The notes beneath the pieces are model-generated. The model saw nothing but the letters and a program-made list of their open reading frames with translations. It did no database searches and was not told the origin of the DNA. From assembly GCA_945487445.1 (NCBI GenBank), contig CALYTU010000009.1, positions 1 to 25,222 of the forward strand: a stretch of DNA of 25,222 nucleotides, given 5' to 3'. Shown here one piece after another: positions 8,770-16,161 of this stretch. A program made the position numbers and the translations under genes. The DNA is from an uncultured Clostridia bacterium (lineage in GTDB: Bacteria > Bacillota > Clostridia > Oscillospirales > Oscillospiraceae). The number at the start of each line of letters is the position of its first letter. The stretch's first letter is position 1.

Positions 8770-9781
8770 ATTGGATCTGCTGCGCGTATTGGCTATGGTG
8801 ACAGTCATTTTGGTCCATTGCCAGCGAGCCGTCAACCGTGTTGACGACCCGGGCGTTCACGCATTCTATTCGGTATTATCTACCCTTTATTCCTGGGAAA
8901 TTCCGGTTTTTGTCATGATCTCCGGCAGGTTCTTTTTGGATCCGTCCAGAGAAATGCCATTCCGAAAAATATTGCAGGCGGTCAAACGGATCGCCGCTGC
9001 CTTTCTTTTCTGGAATATCATATATCAGGTCTTCTATATCTTCTCAGGCGCCTACAGCGGTTTGAATTGGAAAGGGATTGTCGCGCAGGCCTTTGAAGGA
9101 CCCTATCATTTCTGGTTCCTCTTTATGATCGCAGGCTTGTATCTGATTACGCCCTTTCTGCGTCTCATCGCAAAACGCAAACGCCTGACGGAATACTTCC
9201 TTCTGCTTTTCTTCTGTGTCCAATTGTGCGCAGGCTATCTGACCGATCTTCCGTTTATCGGAAGATTGTTCTCGGTACTCAGCCAAAAAGGCGCACTGCA
9301 CTTCGTCACAGGCTTTTCCGGCTGCTATTTGTTGGGATACTATCTCCACGAATACACACCCTCCAAGCGGACCGAGCTGCTCCTGTACGGGACCGCAGTG
9401 CTCCTCACCTTTGCGGCTTCCTTCGCAACGCTGAAACAATTCTACCCGGCAGGCGCGAGCTCAGAGTATTTTTTCCAATACCTCAAGCCAAACATCACCG
9501 TTGTCGCATCGGCAATTTATGTGTTTTTCACAAAACGCGTCAGCCGCCACCCGTTTTCCCGCGCCGGGGCGACGCTGATCTCCTTCCTTTCCGAGCACAG
9601 CTTCGGGATCTATCTTGTTCATGCCCTGTATGCCGATCTTCTGCTGAACACAGGCATGCTGTCTCTCAGCATTTTCCCGCCTGCGATCCTCCCGGAGCAC
9701 GCGCTTCGCGTTTTGCTTGTCAGTCTCGTCACCGTATTTCTTCTCCGAAAAATTCCAAAGCTCGGAAAAATGATCACATGA
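8750..9781 (+). CDS. Acyltransferase family 3 membrane protein (surface polysaccharide O-acyltransferase)
   Basis: A 343-residue integral membrane acyltransferase. RELELDLLRVLAM precedes the catalytic-helix His23 (ILVHCQ). VFVMISGRFFL at 53-63 gives the second family motif, and the C-terminal helices carry the common SFGIYLVHAL pattern. It begins within the end of the preceding acyltransferase gene with GGGAG seven bases upstream, so the two are coupled. The two neighbours are clearly different in sequence, not a recent tandem duplication, so they probably modify different sugars or positions of the same glycan. Confidence 0.9.
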   Translation: MKKRELELDLLRVLAMVTVILVHCQRAVNRVDDPGVHAFYSVLSTLYSWEIPVFVMISGRFFLDPSREMPFRKILQAVKRIAAAFLFWNIIYQVFYIFSGAYSGLNWKGIVAQAFEGPYHFWFLFMIAGLYLITPFLRLIAKRKRLTEYFLLLFFCVQLCAGYLTDLPFIGRLFSVLSQKGALHFVTGFSGCYLLGYYLHEYTPSKRTELLLYGTAVLLTFAASFATLKQFYPAGASSEYFFQYLKPNITVVASAIYVFFTKRVSRHPFSRAGATLISFLSEHSFGIYLVHALYADLLLNTGMLSLSIFPPAILPEHALRVLLVSLVTVFLLRKIPKLGKMIT

Positions 9782-9799
9782 TTCACTGTGGAGCAAACT

Positions 9800-10801
9800 A
9801 TGGATATTGATTTTGTAGTCCTCTGGGTCGATGGAAACGACCCAGACTGGAGAAAAGAAAAGGCCAGGTACCAGGGAAAGACCCTGGACGACAGCAACTC
9901 CGAAAACCGCTTCCGGGACTGGGGGCTGATGCCCTATTGGTTCCGGGCTGTGGAGAAGTTCGCGCCCTGGGTGCGGAAGCTGCACTTTGTCACCTGCGGT
10001 CATGTGCCGGCCTTCCTGAACCTGGACGCGCCGAAGCTGCAACACGTCCGGCACGAGGATTATATGCCCGCCGAAGCCCTGCCCACCTTCAGCTCCCACG
10101 CGCTGGAGATGAATCTGCACCGAATCCCGGGTCTTGCGGAGCATTTCGTCTATTTCAACGACGATATGTTTTTGCTTCGCCCTATGCCGGAAGCAGCTTT
10201 CTTCCGGGACGGTCTTCCCTGCACCTACGGCGGCGAGGTCCCGCTGGAGCTCGTCGGGCGCGCCGAGATCTGGCAGCAGGCAGCCGTCAATGATATCGGC
10301 GTCATCAACAAGCATTTCAGCAAGAAAGCACAGGTTGCCGCCTACGGAAAGAAGTACGCCAACCGCGCCTACCGCTGGCAGGACAACATCCGGACAAAAG
10401 CCATCGAAAAGCTCTTCCCGAATTATTTCTACGGCTTTAAAAACCTGCACGCCCCGGCTCCCTACACAAAGAGCACGTTTGAAGCCGTCTGGGCGGCAGA
10501 GCCGGAGCTGCTTCGCAGCACGACGCTGCACCGCTTCCGCAGCGCCGACGACGTAAACCAGTGGGTCTGTCTCTGGTGGCAGATTGCCAGCGGTCAGTTC
10601 TCTCCCTACAATACCAGAAGCGCCGTCTCCTGCATCAGCGATGCAACGATCCGCACACTCTGCGATACCATTCGTGCACAAAAAACGGACATGCTCTGTA
10701 TGAACGACGGCGAGGTTCCCGTAGATTTTGAGGGTCTGCGGCGTCAGCTGGTCCAGGCCTTCGAGCAAATTCTGCCCGAAAAGAGCAGCTTCGAGAAATA
10801 A
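9800..10801 (+). CDS. Stealth-family capsular sugar-phosphate transferase
   Basis: A 333-residue protein with the ordered Stealth conserved regions. CR1 is VVLWVDGNDPDW (6-17). CR2 runs from FRDWG (38-42) through FVTCGHVPAFL (63-73), FSSHALEMNLHRIP (97-110) and FVYFNDDMF (116-124). CR3 has NLHAPAPYTKSTFE (215-228), and CR4-like HRF...DDVNQW..LWW lies at 244-260. Family members move hexose-1-phosphate from nucleotide sugars to a glycan and form phosphodiester links. This suggests a phosphodiester-containing polymer, in keeping with the broken licD nearby. The ATG at 9800 is preferred over an in-frame GTG at 9788, because it begins at the first conserved strand and has GTGGAG seven bases upstream. 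The protein is cytoplasmic, with no membrane segment. Confidence 0.92.
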   Translation: MDIDFVVLWVDGNDPDWRKEKARYQGKTLDDSNSENRFRDWGLMPYWFRAVEKFAPWVRKLHFVTCGHVPAFLNLDAPKLQHVRHEDYMPAEALPTFSSHALEMNLHRIPGLAEHFVYFNDDMFLLRPMPEAAFFRDGLPCTYGGEVPLELVGRAEIWQQAAVNDIGVINKHFSKKAQVAAYGKKYANRAYRWQDNIRTKAIEKLFPNYFYGFKNLHAPAPYTKSTFEAVWAAEPELLRSTTLHRFRSADDVNQWVCLWWQIASGQFSPYNTRSAVSCISDATIRTLCDTIRAQKTDMLCMNDGEVPVDFEGLRRQLVQAFEQILPEKSSFEK

Positions 10802-10828
10802 ACAGAAAATCGAAATGAGGAGATCAAT

Positions 10829-11743
10829 ATGGACAAAACCAGAGGCTTTATCACGATTGCCACAGGCAAGGAGGAGTACTATCGGCTGGCGCAGAATTTG
10901 CTCCGTTCTTACAGGTATTTTTGCCCTGATCCGCTCCCCTTCGCCCTGCTCTGTGACCGGGAAAACGAATACACCAAAGCATTTGACGATGTGATTCTGT
11001 TCCGAAACGAGGCCGCGAATTCCTACCTGGACAAGCTGGAGCTGGCGGATTATCAGCCCTACGATGAGACCATTTTCATAGATGCGGATTGCCTCGCCTA
11101 CGGCGATCTCAATATGCTCTTTTCGGAGTTTGCAGCTTCGGACGACATGTCCTGCTATGGCCGCACGCTCCCGCTGGACGACAAAACCGGCTGGTTCGAG
11201 TACGAAAACCTGGGTGCATGGCAGTCCCGGGTGTCCTACGTCGTCGGTCTGCACGGCGGGATCTATTATCTCCGGCGGGGCGAAACGGTGAAGGCGGTGT
11301 TTGATACCGCCAGGCAGCTTGTCCCGGACTACGCGCAGTTCCGCTTCAAGGGAAAATTCACAAATCCCGGCGACGAGCCGCTGGTAGCGCTTGCCATGGC
11401 AATCCAGGGCTGCCATCCGACGCTCTTCCGCGGCGGAACCATCTGCTGTTACTGGGAGCATGCCGACGATCTGGAGATTGATATCAGCACCGGAACCGCA
11501 AGGCTCCGCTCCAATCCCGACACAAGCTATAATTTGATGCACTGGGGCACACGTTATACCAGAGCGTTGGAATACCGGCGGCAGCTTGAGCTGCTTGGCA
11601 TTCTGGAGCAGCGGCTGCCCGATCCCTCCGGCGCAATCAGATCATGCAATCGCAAATATTCCAGGCTGTTTCGGGCGGAGAAGAGAAAACGCTTTCTGAA
11701 CCGCGTGAAGAACAAAATCCGAAGAACCCTGAATCGCAAATGA
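10829..11743 (+). CDS. GT8-like glycosyltransferase of uncertain family
   Basis: A 304-residue protein with a GT-A-like layout. It has an N-terminal strand GFITIATGKEEYYRLA (6-21) and a DxD metal motif FIDADC at 83-88. HGGIYYLRRGE and NPGDEPLVALAM resemble the acceptor side of nucleotide-diphospho-sugar transferases, and the end is strongly basic. Family assignment to GT8 is by motif layout only and could be wrong. The start has GAGGAG seven bases upstream, 27 bp after the Stealth gene. Its stop overlaps the start of the next GT4 (ATGA), showing translational coupling. Role: probably one step in glycan assembly or side-chain addition. Confidence 0.72.
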   Translation: MDKTRGFITIATGKEEYYRLAQNLLRSYRYFCPDPLPFALLCDRENEYTKAFDDVILFRNEAANSYLDKLELADYQPYDETIFIDADCLAYGDLNMLFSEFAASDDMSCYGRTLPLDDKTGWFEYENLGAWQSRVSYVVGLHGGIYYLRRGETVKAVFDTARQLVPDYAQFRFKGKFTNPGDEPLVALAMAIQGCHPTLFRGGTICCYWEHADDLEIDISTGTARLRSNPDTSYNLMHWGTRYTRALEYRRQLELLGILEQRLPDPSGAIRSCNRKYSRLFRAEKRKRFLNRVKNKIRRTLNRK

Positions 11744-12909
11744 AAAAGAAAATTATCTTTGTCACGGAAGCGCTGTGGATCGGCGGAATCGAGACCGCGC
11801 TGGTCAATCTGCTGAACCGCTTCAATTATGAGGAATACGATGTGAGCTGTCTGATCCTTCGAAACGATCAGCCGATGGCTCCCCGGCTCACGAAAAAATG
11901 CCGTCTTCTGGTGGCAGACCGGGAACGTCCCGTCAGCTTTCCAAAGCCCTACCGCTTTGCGCGGCTGTTCCATCTGACGCAGCCGTCGCCGCGTCCCTCG
12001 CGGCTGCACCGCCTGATGCAGTGGACCGTCCCGGCGATCAGATGGCTGGAAAACCGGCTTTACATCCGCTATCTCCGCGAAAATCTTGCCGGAGAACACT
12101 TTGATACCGCTGTGATCTACAGCGACCGCGCCGCGGAGGCTGCAGTACGGGCCGTCCGTGCCGACAAGTATTTGATGTACTACCATCACGGCGCGATGCG
12201 CCGCAGCTGGCACGATGAGATCGGCTACAAAAAGGGCGAGAGGATCATTGCCGTATCGGAAAAAATTGCTGAGAATCTGCGCGTATTCCGCCCCAAATAT
12301 CGGGATAAGATCGTTATGATCAACAATTTGGTGGACACGGAAGACGTTCAGCGGAAAAGCCTGGAGCCGCCGGAAACGGAGTTCCCATCCGACGCCTTCA
12401 ATCTCGTCACCTGCGGCCGGATCTCACCGGAAAAGGGCATGGATCTTGCCGCGGAAGCCTGCGCGAGCCTGCTGCGGCAGGGCGTGTCCGACCTGCATTG
12501 GTGGATCGTCGGCGGAGGCCCCGCAGAGTCCGAGCTGCGGAAGCAGGTGGAACAGCTGGGGATCGGCGACCGCTTCCATCTGCTTGGCATGCAGTCCAAT
12601 CCATACCCCTATCTGCGCATGGCCGACGTCTACGTCCAGCCCAGCCGCTTTGAGGGACACAGCGTGACGATTCTGGAGGCGCGGGTCCTGCGCAAGCCCA
12701 TCGTGGCTACCAGGGCTGCGGCTTCGGAGCAGCTGACGAGCGGAACCGACGGTCTGCTGTGCGAAAGCAGGCCGGAAGCGATCGCGGCGGCGATCCTGTC
12801 ACTTCGAAATGATCCGGCCCTGCGCCGCGGCTTTTCGGAAGCGCTTGCACAGCTTGATTTTGACGCCGTCAACCAGTCTGAGCTCCGTAAGCTGGAGAAA
12901 CTGATCTGA
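11740..12909 (+). CDS. GT4-family glycosyltransferase
   Basis: A 389-residue GT-B transferase. WIGGIETALVNLL lies at 13-25 and the acceptor-side HHGAMRRSWHDE at 149-160. The donor domain opens at LVTCGRISPEKGMDLA (222-237), with WIVGGGPAESELRK at 255-268. The EX7E pair is E305 and E313 (FEGHSVTILE). The open frame extends to 11644, but the ATG at 11740 is the natural start. It overlaps the preceding stop as ATGA and begins at the first conserved strand. The ribosome site there is poor, so re-initiation after the upstream gene is the likely way it is translated. It ends directly against the exporter permease gene. Confidence 0.91.
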   Translation: MKKKIIFVTEALWIGGIETALVNLLNRFNYEEYDVSCLILRNDQPMAPRLTKKCRLLVADRERPVSFPKPYRFARLFHLTQPSPRPSRLHRLMQWTVPAIRWLENRLYIRYLRENLAGEHFDTAVIYSDRAAEAAVRAVRADKYLMYYHHGAMRRSWHDEIGYKKGERIIAVSEKIAENLRVFRPKYRDKIVMINNLVDTEDVQRKSLEPPETEFPSDAFNLVTCGRISPEKGMDLAAEACASLLRQGVSDLHWWIVGGGPAESELRKQVEQLGIGDRFHLLGMQSNPYPYLRMADVYVQPSRFEGHSVTILEARVLRKPIVATRAAASEQLTSGTDGLLCESRPEAIAAAILSLRNDPALRRGFSEALAQLDFDAVNQSELRKLEKLI

Positions 12910-12921
12910 ATGGAGAACATC

Positions 12922-13776
12922 ATGAAGAATAAAACTGATAATTTGACCTTTTCCACCACGATCCTGCCGAAAAACGGGTGGTTCGACATCCACTTGAATG
13001 AGGTCTGGAGATATCGCGACCTGATCAAGCTGTTTGTTAAGCGCAATTTTATATCCCAATACAAGCAGACCATTCTCGGGCCAGCGTGGGCTTTGATTCA
13101 ACCTCTGCTGACCACCGTGGTCTTTACCGTAGTGTTCGGCAGTCTGGCCGGACTTGCCGCGGATGGCGTTCCTTCCTTTCTGTTTTTCATGAGCGGCAAT
13201 ATCGCATGGGGGTACTTCTCATCCTGTCTGACCGCAACGGCAGACACGTTTACCGGCAACTCCGCGATCTTTGGCAAGGTCTATTTCCCCAGGCTGGTTT
13301 CCCCGATCTCAACGGTTCTGACCAATCTGATCTCCTTCTCGATTCAGTTTGTCCTGTTTTTGGTGTTTGTGGTCATTTACTGGATCAAGGGCGACGTGCA
13401 GCCAAGCCTCTACGCACTGATGCTGCCGCTTCTTTTGGTCCACATGGCCATGCTGAGTCTCGGCGTCGGCATTATCATCTCTTCCCTGACTACGAAATAC
13501 CGGGATCTGAAGATGCTGGTAAGCTTTGGTGTCCAGCTCTGGATGTACGGAACACCGGTGGCCTATGATATCGGCATCATCCCGCCAAAATATATGAGCC
13601 TGTATATGCTCAACCCAATGACTCCCATCATCAACGCCTTCCGCACGGCCTTTCTGGGTCTTGGCCGCTTTGACCTGCCGGATTATCTGCTCAGTTGGCT
13701 TGTAACGATTGTCGTTTTGTTCTTTGGCCTGATGCTGTTCAGCCGTGTTGAAAAGACCTTTATGGACACCGTATAG
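12922..13776 (+). CDS. ABC-2 type polysaccharide/teichoic-acid exporter permease (Wzm/TagG-like)
   Basis: A 284-residue permease with six predicted membrane segments. It has the family entry sequence QYKQTILGPAWALIQPLL (46-63). TKYRDLK at 191-197 is the cytoplasmic coupling region, and NPMTPIINAFR at 231-241 precedes the last helices. With the ATPase encoded at 14860 it should form an exporter that moves a finished lipid-linked glycan across the membrane. The ATG at 12922 has GGAG seven bases upstream and is preferred to the ATG at 12910, which abuts the previous stop. The permease and ATPase genes are separated by a GT2 gene. That order is less common than the usual adjacent pair. Confidence 0.92.
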   Translation: MKNKTDNLTFSTTILPKNGWFDIHLNEVWRYRDLIKLFVKRNFISQYKQTILGPAWALIQPLLTTVVFTVVFGSLAGLAADGVPSFLFFMSGNIAWGYFSSCLTATADTFTGNSAIFGKVYFPRLVSPISTVLTNLISFSIQFVLFLVFVVIYWIKGDVQPSLYALMLPLLLVHMAMLSLGVGIIISSLTTKYRDLKMLVSFGVQLWMYGTPVAYDIGIIPPKYMSLYMLNPMTPIINAFRTAFLGLGRFDLPDYLLSWLVTIVVLFFGLMLFSRVEKTFMDTV

Positions 13777-13828
13777 GACCCGCAGGCCAGCCCTTTTCCA
13801 CCCTGTCGATAAGAAAGGTATGTTCATT

Positions 13829-14809
13829 ATGATTTCCGTAATTGTTCCAGTGTACAAAGTCGAGGCGTGGCTCCCGGATTGCGTTGACAGCATCCTGGGC
13901 CAGACGCTCACAGAGTTTGAATTGATCCTGATCGACGACGGGAGTCCCGACCGCTGCGGCGATATCTGCGACAACTATGCCGCCCAGGACCCCCGTGTTC
14001 GGGTAATCCACCAACAAAATGCCGGACTCTCTGCGGCACGAAATGCCGGGATACGGGCTGCCTCCGGCCGCTATCTGGCCTTTATCGACAGTGACGACCT
14101 CGTTTCCGCGGATTATTTGGAGCTCCTTTTGGGTGCCGTGCAAGAGACCGGCGCAGATATTGCCGTCTGCGGGAGCCTGCATTTTCAGGACGGCACATTG
14201 CCGCTCCCTCTCTCCGCGGGGAACGGTCTCGGCGAGCTTGCGCTAATGACGGGGAAAGAGGCTTGTAAAGCTGTCTACAGCAAACACCCTTATATGCAGA
14301 TCTCCGCTTGGGGAAAGCTCTTTCTGGCAGAGCTGTGGGAACAGACCCAGTTCCCGGTCGGCAAGCTCTACGAAGATCAGTGGGTCATCCCGCTCCTTCT
14401 CTACAATGCCCATACCGTTGCAGCCGTATCGAAAAAGCTGTATTACTACCGCGAGCGGCCCAACAGCATCACCTCCCTCCGCTTCTCTTTGAAAAACTAT
14501 GACAACATCGAAGGCCTGGATCACGCAGTCTCGTATTTCCGGTCCCTCGATGACAAGGAGATTCTGCGCTGTGCTGAGTCGCACCGGACAGAGGTGCTGG
14601 CCCTCTGGACCGTTTTGGCAAAAATCGCAAAGCTCAGGCATATCCCTCCCGCTTGGCGAATGCCGCTGCGCAAAGCGCTCCGCATCGTCCAGACACAGTA
14701 CCCACAGAAGTATTATGATCTACTGAACCAGGTCTATCCTCTGCGGATTCCTCTTGCCCGGGCCAAGCATCGCATTAAGCGCCTTCTGCGCATGGAACAG
14801 CTCCGTTGA
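13829..14809 (+). CDS. GT2-family glycosyltransferase
   Basis: A 326-residue GT-A transferase. The N-terminus is ISVIVPVYKVEAWL (2-15), with IDDGSPDRCGDICD (35-48), SAARNAG (68-74) and the metal motif IDSDD (86-90). It resembles EpsJ/WaaB-like GT2 enzymes of capsule loci. The frame is open to 13745 inside the permease gene. The ATG at 13829 is chosen because AAAGG lies ten bases upstream and the conserved first strand starts there; the ATG at 13820 would sit on top of the ribosome site. It lies between the two exporter genes, so it may act on the molecule just before export, but this is only inference. Confidence 0.9.
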   Translation: MISVIVPVYKVEAWLPDCVDSILGQTLTEFELILIDDGSPDRCGDICDNYAAQDPRVRVIHQQNAGLSAARNAGIRAASGRYLAFIDSDDLVSADYLELLLGAVQETGADIAVCGSLHFQDGTLPLPLSAGNGLGELALMTGKEACKAVYSKHPYMQISAWGKLFLAELWEQTQFPVGKLYEDQWVIPLLLYNAHTVAAVSKKLYYYRERPNSITSLRFSLKNYDNIEGLDHAVSYFRSLDDKEILRCAESHRTEVLALWTVLAKIAKLRHIPPAWRMPLRKALRIVQTQYPQKYYDLLNQVYPLRIPLARAKHRIKRLLRMEQLR

Positions 14810-14859
14810 AAGAAGGCAGAACGTTTCAAATGACATTGATCTACAGTTGAGGATTCAAA

Positions 14860-16161
14860 ATGGAAATGAACGCAAATATGGATCTGGCAATCAAAATCGA
14901 GCATGTCTCCAAGGAATACCGCCTCGGCGCCATCGGCGGCGGGACGCTGCGGGGCGATCTGCAATCCTGGTGGGCCAGAAAGCGGGGAAAAGAGGACCCG
15001 AACAGTAAGATCGGAGCGCAGACAAATGTTAAGGTCGGTCAGAAATTCCTTGCGCTGAACGACATTTGTCTGGAAGTAAAGAAGGGCGAGGCCCTGGGAA
15101 TCATCGGCCACAACGGCGCCGGCAAGTCCACGCTGCTGAAGCTGCTCTCCCAGGTCACCGCGCCGACCACCGGCTCCATCTCCTACAACGGCCGCATCGC
15201 TTCCATGCTGGAGGTGGGCACGGGCTTCCACCCCGAACTGACAGGGCGGGAAAATGTCTATATGAACGGCGCGATCCTCGGCATGACCAAGGCGGAGATC
15301 GACCGGAAGTTTGATCAGATCGTGGAGTTCGCGGAAATGGAGCAGTTCATCAATACGCCGGTGAAGCGCTATTCCTCCGGTATGTACGTAAAGCTAGCCT
15401 TTTCCGTCGCCGCGCATCTGGACAGTGAAATCCTGGTCATGGACGAGGTTCTGGCCGTGGGCGACATGAAATTCCAACAGAAATGTCTGGGCAAAATGGG
15501 CGACGCCGCAAACCGCGAGGGGCGTACCGTTCTGTATGTTAGCCACAACATGAACACGATCCGTCAGCTCTGCAGCCGCTGCATCGTGCTGGATCACGGC
15601 AGGATTGTCTTCGATGGCAATACCGAGCAGGCCATCGAAAAATATATGGAATGCAATATGACCACAGAGACCGCAAAATCCTACGCGGATTATCAGCGTT
15701 TGGCGTTCCTGCAGCGGGATGACGTTCGCATCCTTTCCGCGAACTACATTGGAAAAGACAGTTGCGTTTTCCAGGAACATGAAAAGCTCCCCCTGCGTCT
15801 GCAATGGAAGTATCAGAAGGATGTTCCGGATATGAGCCTTCGTTTTGTTGTAGAGGGAGTGGATCAGACCAAGGTCTGCGCCTCCTTCTGCTACCACGCC
15901 TTCTCCGGCAGGCAGGGCGAGATCTCTTCCGTGGATCTGAGCTTCGATATCACGCAGCTCGCCCCCGGCAATTATCAATCCTTCTACGTGTTCTTTGCCT
16001 CCAACGAATACGGAACCGACAAGGAGCTTGACTGGGTTCCCGGCTTGTCCTTTACGATTGAAAAGCAAACGCCCGGAAGGCTGCCCTGGAGGACCCCTGC
16101 CTGGGGCAGGCTGGAGCTGCTGCCGCCGGAAATAACAAACTATCAGAGGAACAACGGATGA
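14860..16161 (+). CDS. ABC polysaccharide exporter ATPase with Wzt-like C-terminal domain
   Basis: A 433-residue ATPase. Walker A is GHNGAGKST (83-91), signature YSSGM (171-175), Walker B ILVMDE (191-196) and the switch histidine H229. The nucleotide-binding domain ends near residue 265. A further ~165 residues follow (DDVRILSANYIG onward), a beta-rich region resembling the Wzt carbohydrate-binding domain, which recognises the end of the exported O-glycan. In Wzt systems the tail and the chain-ending group match each other, so the tail may read one of the modifications made by this cluster. The start has TGAGGA six bases upstream. It overlaps the next gene by four bases (ATGA). Confidence 0.93.
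   Translation: MEMNANMDLAIKIEHVSKEYRLGAIGGGTLRGDLQSWWARKRGKEDPNSKIGAQTNVKVGQKFLALNDICLEVKKGEALGIIGHNGAGKSTLLKLLSQVTAPTTGSISYNGRIASMLEVGTGFHPELTGRENVYMNGAILGMTKAEIDRKFDQIVEFAEMEQFINTPVKRYSSGMYVKLAFSVAAHLDSEILVMDEVLAVGDMKFQQKCLGKMGDAANREGRTVLYVSHNMNTIRQLCSRCIVLDHGRIVFDGNTEQAIEKYMECNMTTETAKSYADYQRLAFLQRDDVRILSANYIGKDSCVFQEHEKLPLRLQWKYQKDVPDMSLRFVVEGVDQTKVCASFCYHAFSGRQGEISSVDLSFDITQLAPGNYQSFYVFFASNEYGTDKELDWVPGLSFTIEKQTPGRLPWRTPAWGRLELLPPEITNYQRNNG

Noticed and set aside
9461..11542. 693-codon open frame on the minus strand
   Set aside because: It lies antisense to the end of an acyltransferase gene, the whole Stealth gene and most of the GT8-like gene, all of which show clear family motifs. The antisense product has no recognisable domain. 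Long shadow frames are expected opposite GC-rich codons.
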